NCBI GenBank assembly: GCA_029783825.1
Contig: JAREIK010000801.1
Span: 4,888,890-4,952,889 of the forward strand
Direction: 5' to 3'
Origin: Sapria himalayana
Taxonomy: Eukaryota > Streptophyta > Magnoliopsida > Malpighiales > Rafflesiaceae
DNA length: 64,000 bases
Both the position numbers and the translations under genes were made by a program. This document shows, in pieces, positions 21,650 through 31,870 of the stretch. The first letter of the stretch is position 1. Each line of letters starts with the position of its first letter. The notes beneath the pieces were generated by a model. That model was given only the letters and a program-made list of their open reading frames with translations, was not told the DNA's origin and did no database searches.

Positions 21650-22357
21650 TATCGGGGTAAGCAACCTCTCGAGTTGATTCATTCTGACATATGTGGACCA
21701 ATCACCCCGGAATCTTTTAGCGGTAAAAGGTATTTCATTTCCTTTATTGATGATTTCTCACGAAAAATATGGGTTTATTTTCCGAAAGAAAAATTCGAGG
21801 CGTTCAAGGCATTCAAAAAATTTAAAGTGCTTGTGGAAAAGGCAACCAGTAGAAACATCAAATCTGTACAATCTGATAGAGGTGGTGAGTACACTTCGAT
21901 GGTTTTCATGGAGTATTGTGAGGAGTAAGGCATAAGGTGATTTCTAACCACACCATACTCTCTACGGCAAAATGGTGTGGCCGAGAGGAAGAATCGGATC
22001 ATTCTCGACATGGTTCGATCAAAGTTCAGAGGCAAGGAAATGCCAAAAGAATTTTGGGCAGAAGCCGTGCAATATGCTATCTATATTCAAAATTGGTGTC
22101 TACGTGCGAAGTTGTATGATCAAACACCACAAAAGACATGGAGCGGAAAAAAATCGACTGTCTCTTATCTCAAAGTATTTGATAGTTTAGCCTATGCACA
22201 CGTGCTGGATCAACAAAGAACAAAGTTTGTAGTCAAAAGCACAAGATATATTTGTATTGGGTATGATGAGAAAATAAAAGAATACAAGTTATTCGACTTG
22301 ATAAGCAAAAAGATTCTAGTGAGCCATGATGTACGAGTTCATGAAGCAAATGAATAG
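21650..22357 (+). pseudogene. Copia integrase core relic
   Basis: PLELIHSDICGPITPESFSG carries the first catalytic aspartate, IKSVQSDRGGEYTS the second, and RQNGVAERKNR the catalytic glutamate. Also present are FIDDFSRKIWVYF, FWAEAVQYAIYIQNW and KSTRYICIGYD. All three DDE residues are conserved. Two stops between the second and third blocks (around 21926-21942) inactivate it. The open pieces are 21572-21928 and 21977-22357. The role would be cDNA insertion. Confidence 0.93.
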
Positions 22358-23300
22358 GATTGAAATAAAGCAACAGAGGGTATTATCAAAGTTGGAGAAT
22401 TATCAACTACTATACCAACAATCATACCGAAAAATTCTAAAACTATTGATGATGAAGATAAACCGGGACAACCCAAAATGCAAAGTTTACAATATTTGAA
22501 TAATTCGACAAATGAGGTACATCTTGTATGTCTTTTGGTAGATTCCAAGAATATAAGTTTTGAATAGGCATTCTGAGACAAGAAGTGGCAAACTACCATG
22601 GACAGGGAGATTAAAGCAATAGATCGCAATAACACATGAGAGTTAGTAGAATTACCAAAAGGAACTCAGCTCATTGACGTCAAGTGGATGTTTAAGAGAA
22701 AGATGAATGTTCAAGGGGAGATAGAACAGTATAAGGCAAGACTTGCAGCAAAGGGATACAAGCAAAAGGTAGGAATCAACTATGACAAGGTGTTTGCTCC
22801 CGTTGCAATAATGGAGATAATAAGATTGCTCATTTCACAAGTGGCTCAATTCAAATGGCCGATATTAAAAATGGATGTCAAGTCGGCATTCCTGAATGGT
22901 GTGATTGAAGAAGAAGTTTATATTAAACAACCACTCGGATACATGAAAATCGGAGAAGAAAAGAAGGCGTTGAAATTGAAGAAGGTACTTTATGAGTTTA
23001 AGCAAGCATCGGGCGTGGAATACTCATATCGATACATACTTCAAAGAGAATGGGTTCGAGCAATATCCCTACGAATATCCCCTTTATGTGAAGAATAGTG
23101 GAGGTAATATATTATTTGTTACTCTTTATATTGATGATCTCATTTTTATAGGGAATAATAATAATATGATACAAAAAGTTCAATAGCACAATGACACGGG
23201 AATTCGAGATGATAGATTTGGGCTTGATGAAGTTTTTCCTTGGTCTGGAGCTATGACAAAAAAAGACGGCTATCTTTGTATCTCAGAAAGATTATACAAA
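22358..23300 (+). pseudogene. Copia reverse transcriptase relic
   Basis: After a variable linker, the RT begins with WQTTMDREIKAIDRNNT, then ELVELPKGTQLIDVKWMFKR, QYKARLAAKGYKQKVGINYD, KVFAPVAIMEIIRLLIS, LKMDVKSAFLNGVIEEEVYI and KQPLGY. The catalytic box YIDDLIFIG near 23130-23160 is intact. A frameshift near 23000 (KQASG to the NTHIDTYFKENGF frame), a stop at 23184 and the sequence after it break it. The open piece 22688-23098 is the longest. Confidence 0.93.
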
Positions 23301-24008
23301 GGAGATTTTGAAGAAGTACAAGATGGATTCTTGTAATCCAGTTTCAACACAAATGGACCCAGGTGCAAAACTCTCTAAGTTTGATGGAGGAGAACGAGTT
23401 GACGCAAGCAAATACCGGAGTATAGTGGGAAGCCTTCTCTATCTCACATGCACAAGTTTGGACCTTGCATTAAGTGTCGGCATTATAAGTCAGTTCATGA
23501 GGGAGCCAGTTTCTTCACATTAGAAGGCATTGAAGTGAATCCTACAGTATATCAAAGGAATAGTGTCACTCAGGTTATTCTATACAAATGCAGCAGATTA
23601 CAGGTTGGTCAAGTACTCTGACAGTGATTGGTGCAGAGACTTGGATGATCTGAAAAGCATATTGGGTTATGTGTTTTTAATGGTGACATGGCATTTACTT
23701 GGCTTTCAAAGAAGTAACCAATCGTGACACTCTCGACATGTGAAGCTGAATATGTGACAGTATCTTTGTGTGTATGTCATGTGATATGGCTCACATCCGA
23801 GATCACAAACCCGGTGAATCATGAAATAAACAATCATATTGACGTTCGCTTTCACTTCATCCAAGATCAAGTGAAGGAAGAAAATATAGAATTAGTACAC
23901 GTAGCAAGTCAGGACCAAGCCGATAATATCTTCACGAAATCACTACCTACTATACTACTCGAGTATTACAAAAGATTGATTGGCATGAAAGATGGCAGAA
24001 ATATTTAA
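23300..24008 (+). pseudogene. Copia RT end and RNase H relic
   Basis: The readings MDSCNPVSTQMDPGAKLSK and YRSIVGSLLYLTCTSLDLAL come from the RT to RNase H connection. TLSTCEAEYVTVSLCVCHVI is RNase H (S-T-x-E-A-E-Y). The end VHVASQDQADNIFTKSLP, then LLEYYKRLIGM, is the typical copia C-terminus (Q-x-A-D-x-F-T-K-x-L). Stops at 23521 and near 23715 disrupt the frame. Confidence 0.9.
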
Positions 24009-24021
24009 GTTTATGGGGGAG
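24009..24021 (+). other. Copia polypurine tract
   Basis: The sequence gtttatgggggag directly follows the pol stop and directly precedes the LTR, the usual copia arrangement of a G-rich tract next to a TGTT-type LTR start. Confidence 0.75.
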
Positions 24022-24240
24022 TCTTATTGAATAAATATTAAATGTCTGTATTTAATGCGGAAGATGAAATGTCAAAAGTCCGTAGTTACTCTTACGCATG
24101 ATAATGGTTTTAAATTTTCAGTTTTAGAAGGACAGACTACAACCTATAATTAAACCATTGTATTGCTTGTAAAAAGATAGAATCAAAAAAAATCTCTCTT
24201 CAGAAATAATTCTCCATAAGTCCATAGTTTAAAGCCAACA
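24022..24240 (+). repeat. 3' LTR of the copia element
   Basis: Starts tcttattgaataaatattaa (a decayed TGTTATTGAATAAA) right after the polypurine tract and ends agtttaaagccaaca. The short length (about 219 bp), the ttgtattgcttgtaaaaa and caaaaaaaatctctctt segments and the CA-type end fit Tork-like LTRs. No matching 5' LTR is present in the window. Confidence 0.7.
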
Positions 24241-24859
24241 ATTTTTTTTACAAAATCATGGAGCTCTAAATTCATATACCAGAAATGTCATTTAAATTGA
24301 TCATGCATCTAGGATTACTTCAGCATCCTGGTCATCTTAACCTTGTATTCTTTCGAAAGATCTTTAAGCCATGTTACCATGCTTCTGTCCATCATATGTT
24401 TCTAAGTCCCTCTTTTACAATCAGCACGTCGGACGAGCCGAAAGCTGCAATTTTCTAAATGACTTTCGGCCTCTGGCCCTATACTCAATTTTGCTAGATA
24501 ATCAAGATATGATCTTTTAACTATATACTCTCGTCCCCCATATTGAAAGAGACAAGTTTTTGCTGGTGTACTATGTCGTGATTAGTGGTGGCTCGTCTCT
24601 TTCTATCCAATCCAGAATATATTTCCAAACCTACAATGTGATTTTATCACAAATCTGAAACTAACAATAATTCATGAATTTCTCTGGCATTTATCTTTCA
24701 TTGGTTTTAATCAATAGAATCTCAGCTTACGATCGATAATATCTAGTGATTAATTTTTGGTTTTTATATCCCAATGTGTGTGTTTTGATGGGTCAGAATG
24801 GAAAGTGGAAAATGCAAGGGCCCATTGTTTATCTAACCTTTTCATTTGCTTATTTTCAA
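24241..24859. other. Low-copy-looking sequence without recognised gene
   Basis: Less AT-rich than the flanking repeats, with no transposon domain. It holds no convincing ORF, but splice-like signals precede the coding fragment that follows. Confidence 0.4.
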
Positions 24860-24869
24860 CCCATGTTAC

Positions 24870-25251
24870 TGAAGAATAGATTAGGCTCAAAAGTCAGTGC
24901 AAGCACACTAACAAGGAGCTTCTGCTTCAGAACGAGATGTTCCAGGAATGGTACCGGAAGTACCTCGATTGAAGGCCTCAAAATGATCTGGTGACTGCTG
25001 ATGGAGATCACGATCTCATTTCCGAGAGGCAATTTGTGCTAGAAAATGTTAGAAAGAAGCTGCAAGGAGAAATGGAAGAACACAAACGACACTGCCTCCT
25101 AGTGCGAGATAAATCAAGAGAGAATCTAGAAATTAGCTTGTTGAAGTTATTTGTCTTGTTGTCTTTTTATGGTCATTCTTGCTCTTCATATTATGCAAAA
25201 CTAGTGTTGTTCACACTGGAGCACAATTGTGACCATGAACTTCGTCGTTGA
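24870..25251 (+). pseudogene. Unrecognised coiled-coil coding fragment
   Basis: After gttactgaag at 24870, reading across one frame change gives CKHTNKELLLQNEMFQEWYR, KYLD, then from 24990 DGDHDLISERQFVLENVRKK, LQGEMEEHKRHCLLVRDKSR and ENLEISLLKLFVLL, ending with a stop after HELRR at 25251. It is rich in Glu, Lys and Leu with heptad-like spacing and looks like an exon of a host coiled-coil protein, not a transposon. I do not recognise the family. A frameshift or stop near 24972 breaks the two halves. It might be a captured fragment belonging to the CACTA element starting further right, or remaining host DNA. Confidence 0.45.
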
Positions 25252-26227
25252 TGATGATTTGGAATGATGAATGTGCCTTTAGTTTCCAGAGCAGGGAATG
25301 ACTTTCTTGTGATGATATGCTTGTTTTCAAAAGACAAGTTCTTGCCTTCTATTAAAAAACAAATGTAACAGAACCTATGTTACTAAAGACGTCATCATAC
25401 TCTATAATGCTTCTTTACGGTTCTCATACCGATACAGTAAATGACATGTAAAAACCTAGAGACATGACATGAATTAACAATAGGAAAGGTATTCATTCTT
25501 TCTCCTACTTGAATGAAAGAACAATTTTAATAAATACATGACATGGATTTATTTAAGCTTGCTAGCGTATTCTAAGAAATCCAATGATGCCGGCATTACA
25601 TGGTCAGTTGCCCAGTTAAAATCAGATTTGTTGGTACCAACAGAAAAGGTATTCTTGAAATAGATGCCCCGTTCGTGCACACGTATTTCTTGAACCCCAA
25701 TGTTGTCTTGGTTTTCAACTGACGTGTGCTTTGTTGCAGCTGATCCAGCTGGCTAGTGGACCCTCTCTTTTTGGAATGTCTCTCATAAATGATTCCAATG
25801 TGTCTGAAGTCATGACACAAGTAACATTTAAGTTTTGATTGGCTAATTACATTTCACAAATGCTTGATTTTGCTGTAGTGGAGCAAGTGACTAGTGTTCT
25901 TGATAGGTTGGTTGTTATAACTGACTTAATCCAAATTGGTGCTGAACAATTTAGCCAACCCGTTGCATTTTTAGCCGTGGATAAAACACCTCATTTTCTT
26001 TAATGTATGAATAATAATGAAACGTGGCTACTCGATCTAATTGCTGGTGATTCCCGAAAATGTGTCGTCGGAAGTGTCCCAACCCCCTGTCAGGATCGAG
26101 GTTTTAATTTACCCCAATGGATTTTTTTTCATCAATTGACAATGACTTTCCTTCCTACATCAGATAATCATAATGATTTGTGTAATAGGTCTCGATGGAG
26201 TGCATATTTTTTTATTTACCAATCTAT
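25252..26227. other. Sequence of unclear origin between gene fragment and CACTA element
   Basis: At 25836-25999 the plus strand reads LANYISQMLDFAVVEQVTSV, LDRLVVITDLIQIGAEQF, open to a stop but without a family I recognise. At 26007-26200 a frame MNNNETWLLDLIAG is also unassigned. No homology to 58.0-58.8 kb of the CACTA element is seen before about 26228. Confidence 0.35.
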
Positions 26228-26289
26228 GCTTGATCAAAAAGAGGCTGAGCTATTATTATCTTCATTATTTCTGAAATATTATATTTTGT

Positions 26290-26309
26290 ACTCTCTCTCT
26301 CTCTCTCTA
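26290..26309. repeat. (CT)n microsatellite
   Basis: About ten CT dinucleotides. The homologous place in the other CACTA copy (near 58848) has only ctctctttatctct, so the array expanded in this copy. Confidence 0.9.
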
Positions 26310-27431
26310 AACATCATTGTTGGTCATCTTTTAGATATTTGTTCAACTTGTATGACTATCAACTCAGATTTGTGTTTGTTCATGTATATAATTACTGTTA
26401 TTATATGTATGTGAATGTGTATTATTTTAATGGAGGGCATATTATTTTTATGGAGTACATATTGAATTGTTTCTAGCCATGGATGTGTACGACAATGAAC
26501 TGTTCTGTAGTTACGTTGTTGTATACAATGAAGTGATGGTGCTTGCTTCAAACTAAGAATCATATGGCAGCAGAAACTATAGGGTTGATGGACCAACACA
26601 ATGAATCTAAGAGATCAAATCATTGGTGCAAGCACATGGAAAGGAGAAGAAACATTCTAGGAAAGCCGCAATGAAGCATGGCGCTAAAGAGAGTGGTGGG
26701 GCAGAGTAGCCCCTTTATAGGCCTTGGGACCAGAAGAGAGTTATGGTTGCAGGAAGGCAGGGTGTGAATTTTGATGTGCCAAGCCTGGCTCATGGCTTGT
26801 TTTCCAGGTTTTCCTCTAAGAGTTTTTAAATATATTTTCGAAAATTTAAATAATATTCACATTTTCATATTATTGTTCATAGAAATGTTTTGTGCTTCTT
26901 TGTGAAGTAAAATGAAATAATACCTTACCTGTTGTTCTATATCTATATCTATACCTACTTTTCTATATCTATAAGACATCCATAAATACTATAGTGTATA
27001 TGCATATATATTATAGTATATATGTACATTAAATACAATAGTTTATATGTACATATATTCTTAGTATATGTACATATACACTATAGTATTTAATATACAT
27101 ATATGTTGTATATAACTATTTGATTGATGAGCATGATGTTTGTGATATTGCTTATGTTTTGCTAGGTGACATGTTCTCTACGTTATCAATTGTTAAGTTG
27201 TTCTATTGAACCTACAGGTGCAATATATGGACAAGATAAAAAAAGATGAGAAGATAGGAAAATAGTGTGTGCGTGTGTGTTTGGACACATATAGTTATAC
27301 TATATTCTATTATATGCAGGTATAATGCATGTAGACATGCCTATGAATTTTTAAATAAATACAGAGAAATAGTTGATGCATACGTGCATGATAGCATTGT
27401 TTATTAGTTTTTTTATTGATAAATGTTGTAG

Positions 27432-27519
27432 ACCATCCCTATTAATCCCAAGCCGTTTCTTAACAACTTGACTGGAAAGATGGTCAATGTAAAGCTCAAG
27501 TGTGGAATGGAATGCAAAG
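27432..27519 (+). pseudogene. Captured exon of the Sm protein F (snRNP-F) gene
   Basis: An 88-bp exon-like block flanked by a splice acceptor (tgttgtag at 27424-27431) and donor (gtgagc at 27520) encodes [16 protein letters not shown], then [14 protein letters not shown]. This is very close to the start of plant and animal SmF ([23 protein letters not shown]), the Sm-1 motif of the spliceosomal Sm ring subunit. The Trp and Tyr of the motif are both Cys here. The block sits inside the CACTA element between sequences shared with its relatives, so it is best explained as captured host DNA. Confidence 0.85.
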
Positions 27520-27957
27520 GTGAGCTACATAGTGTTCTTTTCCTGTGAATTGCATTTTTTTTTCTAATTTTATTTTCTTTGGTTTCGTTCATGTTTCCTT
27601 GCTTCGGTAGATTCCTATTTGAATATACAGGTGTGCAAAAAATCAATACCACGTAGCCTATTGTCATTTCAACTCTCATTTTCCTTTTGTTTGACACTTT
27701 CTAACTTTCATATAATTAACAATGAACTGATGCGTGGGGCTCGGAAACACAGAATAATATGTTGATGGGTAGTTCACTAAAATTATTGGAGAAATCTTGA
27801 TTTGGTTATTTAATAATAACCTCATTATTATATCGTTGTGTGAAATTTCTAGCAAACGGTAGTTGGTGTTGGATGTGCTTGTCTCTCTGTTTATCAGCAA
27901 TATTGTGTTGTGTTCTTTATTGGTTTGTAAATGTCGTATGTTATGCTCAATGTGTAG
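27520..27957 (+). pseudogene. Intron-like sequence of the captured SmF gene, middle exons missing
   Basis: Starts gtgagc and ends tgtgtag, so it has intron borders, and it is T-rich like a plant intron. The part of SmF that should lie between (the rest of Sm-1 and the start of Sm-2, about 40 residues) is not found in any frame. Either an internal deletion removed one or more exons with intron sequence, or two separate pieces were joined. Confidence 0.6.
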
Positions 27958-28024
27958 GTGTAATAATGTTCTCTATCTGCGTGGAGTACTAGAGGACAAA
28001 GAACTACAAGATGCTAATGCCTGA
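27958..28024 (+). pseudogene. Captured last exon of the Sm protein F gene
   Basis: Directly after an acceptor (tgtgtag) the frame reads CNNVLYLRGVLEDKELQDANA followed by TGA. This matches the Sm-2 motif and acidic tail of SmF (R-C-N-N-V-L-Y-L-R-G-V-P-E-D-E-E-I-E-D-A). The first base completes an arginine codon across the splice site, the phase expected for SmF. The Pro in RGVPED is Leu here. Together with 27432-27519 this shows that genomic (intron-containing) SmF DNA was captured, not an mRNA copy. Confidence 0.87.
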
Positions 28025-28119
28025 GAGATCTATATGTGTGTTTTTAAACCCTAGAATATTTCCTTATGTTGTCTTTGATGGAATGTGTAGCTGCATTAAA
28101 GTACATGTGTCTGTGTTTA

Positions 28120-28172
28120 CACGCACACACAAACAGACACATATATACATGCACAAGTATACATACATGCAA
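28120..28172. repeat. CA-rich microsatellite region
   Basis: Degenerate (CA)/(TACA) repeats, acacgcacacacaaacagac then acatatatacatgcacaagt, between the SmF and kinesin-like fragments. Confidence 0.8.
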
Positions 28173-28202
28173 CTAATCGCAAGGTTAAATAAAATGATGT
28201 TG

Positions 28203-28400
28203 AAAGAGCAGCTAGATACAAAAGGGCATTGACAAATAAAAGGAAGGAGTTGGAGGTGGAGAGGAAATGCAGACTAGAACTAAAGGAAACAATGCAGATG
28301 GTCATGGAGGGACATGCCCGGGTGCTAGAATAGTATGCAGATTTTGATGAGCTGGGGGAGAGAAAGCAACGCCAATTTCATGGAAAGATTATACATTGTG
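28203..28400 (+). pseudogene. Captured coiled-coil fragment, probably kinesin-12 (PAKRP1/POK type)
   Basis: One frame reads ERAARYKRALTNKRKELEVE, RKCRLELKETMQMVMEGHAR and VLE, then a TAG stop and YADFDELGERKQRQFHG. The words ETMQMVMEGHAR-x-LE-x-YADFDE resemble the conserved coiled-coil stretch of plant phragmoplast kinesin-12 proteins (M-E-G-H-A-R-M-L-E-Q-Y-A-D-L-E-E-K-H). The stop replaces the expected Gln codon by a single C-to-T change (CAG to TAG). The fragment runs into the CACTA tail at gagagaaagcaacg. I recall the family motif from memory, so the assignment needs a database search. Confidence 0.6.
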
Positions 28401-28639
28401 CACTATCATTAGATACATTGATGAAGAATAATATGTAATCAGCTTTTATTATGTTTCTATTTTAGTTATGTAACATATTGAATCAGAAAATGTTATTAAC
28501 TAATTTTATTTTTTGTTAAATATAAAAAATTATTTATAGTTTATGTTTTTATTAAATTTAATATAATAATTTAAAAATATGCAATTAAATTTTATGTCAA
28601 TAATTAAAAATGTGAAAATAATTCTTGAATAAAAATAGC

Positions 28640-28933
28640 AAGGGTTTTTTTCCTCGCTAATTTAGCTAGGGATTTTCTCTCGCTAATTTAGCTAGGAATT
28701 TTTCCTTATAATTTAGCTAGGGATTTTCCCTCGCTAGTTTTGCTAGGGAATAATCCCTCGCTAATTTTGCTAGGGAATATATTTACTTGTTAATTTTTAC
28801 GACGAGCACTTTAGATTAAGAAAGGTTTCATCGTTGATCCATTGTTAATCCATCGTTATATCCACTTTAGCGATGGAAATAATGCATTTAGCTAGGGAAT
28901 TTTCCTTAACTATTTGGTATTTTTCTTATAGAG
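28640..28933 (+). repeat. CACTA right subterminal repeats and decayed terminus
   Basis: Six or more copies of tttagctagggattttccctc gctaatttagctaggg-type words, matching 63690-64000 of the large CACTA element. The outer end, ggtatttttcttatagag, is the degraded terminal inverted repeat. In En/Spm these repeats bind the element-encoded TNPA-type protein. Confidence 0.8.
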
Positions 28934-29479
28934 ATTCCCCCTCATGGACCCATATGACAAAAAGCTAGGAGTACTCAGCTCCTTATTAACTGAGCTTTTT
29001 TGCTGTGCTTTTGTTTTAATTTTCTACAATGTTGGAATTTTGGTTTTCTACTATGTTGAAGTTTTTAAAGGTGGAAAAGAGAGTGAATTTTTTGGCAGTC
29101 TCTAAATGATTATCTATGTGTTTTTGTGGGATTGGTGAGGGGACCTCTTAGGATGTGTACGTGTAGATGGCATAAAATTAGATGGATATGGATGCATGAA
29201 ATTTTCTGGACTTGCACAAATGGTCATTGATTGATTAATCCAGGTTGGATATTAAATAGCTCATAGTGGAGTCATAAAAATAACCCATGCGAGATGGCTT
29301 TGAATTACATGTATATCTTGATATACCTGATGAGGATTCATGATTTAAACCACATATATATGTATGTCGGTGAAACTTGATCTGTGAATATTTGTGCAAA
29401 ACTACAAATGAATGTGAGTTGGAACTTTCAAAATTGAAAAAATTTGTGCTATATATAATTATTTGGAATGCATGTATGA

Positions 29480-30480
29480 TGTATGTGTATGCTGAATGAA
29501 TATACTCTAGGTTCAGGACATATACACTAAAACCAAAGCATGAATATACACATGCTGAATTTGTGATGAATGGATATAAGCTTAATAGAAGTATGCTTGA
29601 TGAAAATGTTTTGGAAGTCGGTGTGACAAAAGATTGTATGTGAACTATTTGTATGTGTGCTAAACATGTGCTGAATGGTATGCAAAATGGATGTATGCTA
29701 AATTTGAGGTTGGTTGTATGCTAAATGGATACGTGCATTTTGTGTATGCATGTATGGACATATGTTTGCGTGTCGTGCATCAATGTGTCCACAATGCAAG
29801 CATGGATATCGAACATGAATTGGATGGTTGTGTGCGAGATAAATGGGTGCTAATTGAAAAGATATTAAGTCTATATACACTTGTCATGGAGATGATTGCA
29901 TAGGCTTTGATCACCCCATTCAAGTAGGCATGGAAAGATCCCAGATGATAAAAGTATGTGAGTTCAATGCATCAATATTAGAGGCAAATGCATTTGTGGT
30001 TGAGGTGCATCTTTTAGGTGAAGAGCCTAGATATTTGGAGACAAATAGATTATATGGAATTAGCTTGGTTCATGTATGCACGTGAAATAAACATGTACTA
30101 AATGGTTGTATACATAATGTATGTATATGGGCTAAACATGAGATGAACGATAACATACCAAATGGAGACATGTGTGATAAACACATGCTGCATGACTATA
30201 TGCTAAATGACTACATGTGTCTCAAGTGCAATAGCATACTGCATGTACCCATACGTGCCAAGCATGTACTAAATTGTTTGAATAGTAGCATACTAAATGT
30301 AAGTATGTGTGATAAACACATGATGCATGATTGTATGCTAAATAAGTATATATGTGTTGAGTGAGTGTATGTTGTGTACACATGTACACAAAATACATTT
30401 ATGAGTATTGAATATGTGCTAGATAAACATATGGATGAGAAAGGTGCACTGATAAATATGATGTAAGATTTATGAGTATT
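29480..30480 (+). repeat. Inter-ORF Met/Cys/His-rich repeat region of the LINE
   Basis: Between the ORF1 end and the endonuclease, the sequence is built from diverged copies of tgtgctaaacatgtgctgaat and tgtatgctaaatgg-type words. In translation these give CAKHVLNG, WAKHEMND, CDKHMLHDYMLNDYMCLKC, RAKHVLNC and CDKHMMHDCMLNKYICVE. The stretches 29691-29903 and 30143-30364 are open. The inverted copy (48663-47772, minus) has nearly the same peptide. I know no LINE domain like it. It may be a coding minisatellite or a non-coding spacer whose repeat unit happens to be a multiple of three. Confidence 0.6.
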
Positions 30481-30639
30481 GAATATGTGCTATAGAGATG
30501 AATGCAGCTTAGACTTGGAACACCCTAATCCAATAAACTACATGAAAAGGTGGTGGATGAGATGAATCTGAAATAAATTCATATGTGATGGAAACATGTT
30601 TGGGAGATGCAAGGTTCGGCCATTTGGAGTCAGATTGAC

Positions 30640-31210
30640 AATATAAAAATTGTATGTTAGAATATTAGGGGATTCAACTATCCTATAAAGCATAAATATG
30701 TATTATGACTTCTTGTCACACACCACATAGATATTTTTAGAATCTTGGAAACCAAGCTAGATAGGCAAAATTTGGATTGGATGATGAAAACAAAGTTCAA
30801 GAAGCTTAAACTAATAGATAATTTTGCTTATCATAAAAATGGTAGAATTATTTTGTTATGGGATGGGCTAACCTCTGAAATCGAATGGTTTTCTGCTTCT
30901 GCCCTGAATATTCATCTCAAGTGTTTGATAAGGAAAAGAGAATAAGCTTCACACTAACTTTAACATAAGGACTTTATTCGATGGTGGCTATAAGACCTTT
31001 ATGGGAGAGTCTTATATCAACTAGTTCATTAAATAGTAACCCATGGATCATATTAAGAGATATTAACTCCCCACTCTCTAGTTATGATAAGAAGGGAGAT
31101 AGAATTATCTCTAATTATGAATGCACAGACTTCATAAATTATTGTTCGACATTAAGTTTAGAAGATATCTCTTCCTCTAGTTTTTAAGTCTTGTCTTAGT
31201 GACCATGGAG
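30640..31210 (+). pseudogene. LINE ORF2 endonuclease domain relic
   Basis: The readings VXXNIRGFNYPIKHKYVL, HIDIFRILETKL (catalytic E), NGRIILLWDG, then NPWIILRDINSPLSSYDKKG (G-D-F-N changed to R-D-I-N), then at 31193 SCLSDHGG, which keeps the S-D-H catalytic motif. This is the apurinic-like endonuclease of plant L1 elements, which nicks target DNA. Stops at 30943 and 31185 and frame changes inactivate it. Confidence 0.85.
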
Positions 31211-31870
31211 GATGAAAAGGAGTGTAGGGTTCCTTTTTAAGTTATGTGACATGTGGACTTCACATACTGATTTCATCCCAATAGTTGAAAGGACCTGGAG
31301 TGCCCCAATCGAAGGTTCTCACATATGTTTTGTTTAGTGAAGATCTTAGAATGCTTAAAGATCATTTGAATAAGTTAAATAAACTTATATTTTGGGCACA
31401 TTAGTGTGATGGTATCCATAATGAAAAAAAGAACTCTGCTTGAACTCCAAAGAAAAATACTCTAATCTACTAGCTACCCAAATCTTCTTTATAAAGAAAT
31501 CTCATTACAAATGAAGTTTAGGAAACTAGAGGAGGGTGAGTTACTATTTTTGAGGCAAAAAGCATAAACTAGATACCTCGGGCACAATGATATGTGTACC
31601 ATTTTTTTTTAATTAATGGATGCAAAATTTCAAAGAGCTGGATAATATCATTCGTCAAAGAGGATGAAACAATTTTTAATCCCAATCAGAAGTTAATGAG
31701 GAATCTCTGAAAAATTTTTCATCACTCCTTAATTCCACAAAAGATAAAACACCTATTAATGTGGATATAATTAAGGAGGGAAAGGTGCTCCATGATGCAA
31801 ACCATAAAAACTATCAATCTTTTCAGATGAAGAGATAAAAAAATATTCTCTTCACTATTGTAAATAATAA
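31211..31870 (+). pseudogene. LINE ORF2 linker between endonuclease and RT
   Basis: FLFKLCDMWTSHTDFIPIVE and APIEGSHICFV match the segment after S-D-H in plant LINEs (F-x-F-x-x-x-W-x-x-x-x-x-F-x-x-x-V). Later frames (SLKNFSSLLNSTKDKTPIN) precede RT. The first part has its inverted homologue at 46822-46560. Confidence 0.75.

Larger units (their letters stand above)
20264..24240 (+). mobile_element. Ty1/copia (Tork-like) retrotransposon, 5'-truncated, with 3' LTR
   Basis: The order gag, two zinc knuckles, protease, integrase, RT, RNase H, polypurine tract and 3' LTR is complete from 20264. The 5' LTR, primer site and the first part of gag are missing. The gag (KLEGMKMKESGGVSDYITRV, IEESKDL) and the RNase H end (QADNIFTKSLP) match the Tork/TNT1-like group. 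This is the youngest-looking pol in the window, but it still carries at least a dozen stops or frameshifts. Confidence 0.93.
26228..28933 (+). mobile_element. CACTA (En/Spm-like) element, right part, with host-gene cargo
   Basis: From about 26228 (gatcaaaaagaggctgagct, tgtactctctctctctctct, aaacatcattgttggtcatc) this parallels the 58.79-kb part of the large CACTA element. The 3' tail (gagagaaagcaacgccaatt, agatacattgatgaagaata, ttatttatagtttatgtttt) parallels the tails of all three tandem units there. It ends with the subterminal field ctcgctaatttagctaggg and a terminus tttttcttatagag at about 28920-28933, a decayed reverse complement of CACTACAAAAAA. The left end and transposase genes are missing. 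Between the homologous parts lie host-gene fragments (SmF, kinesin-like). Confidence 0.75.
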
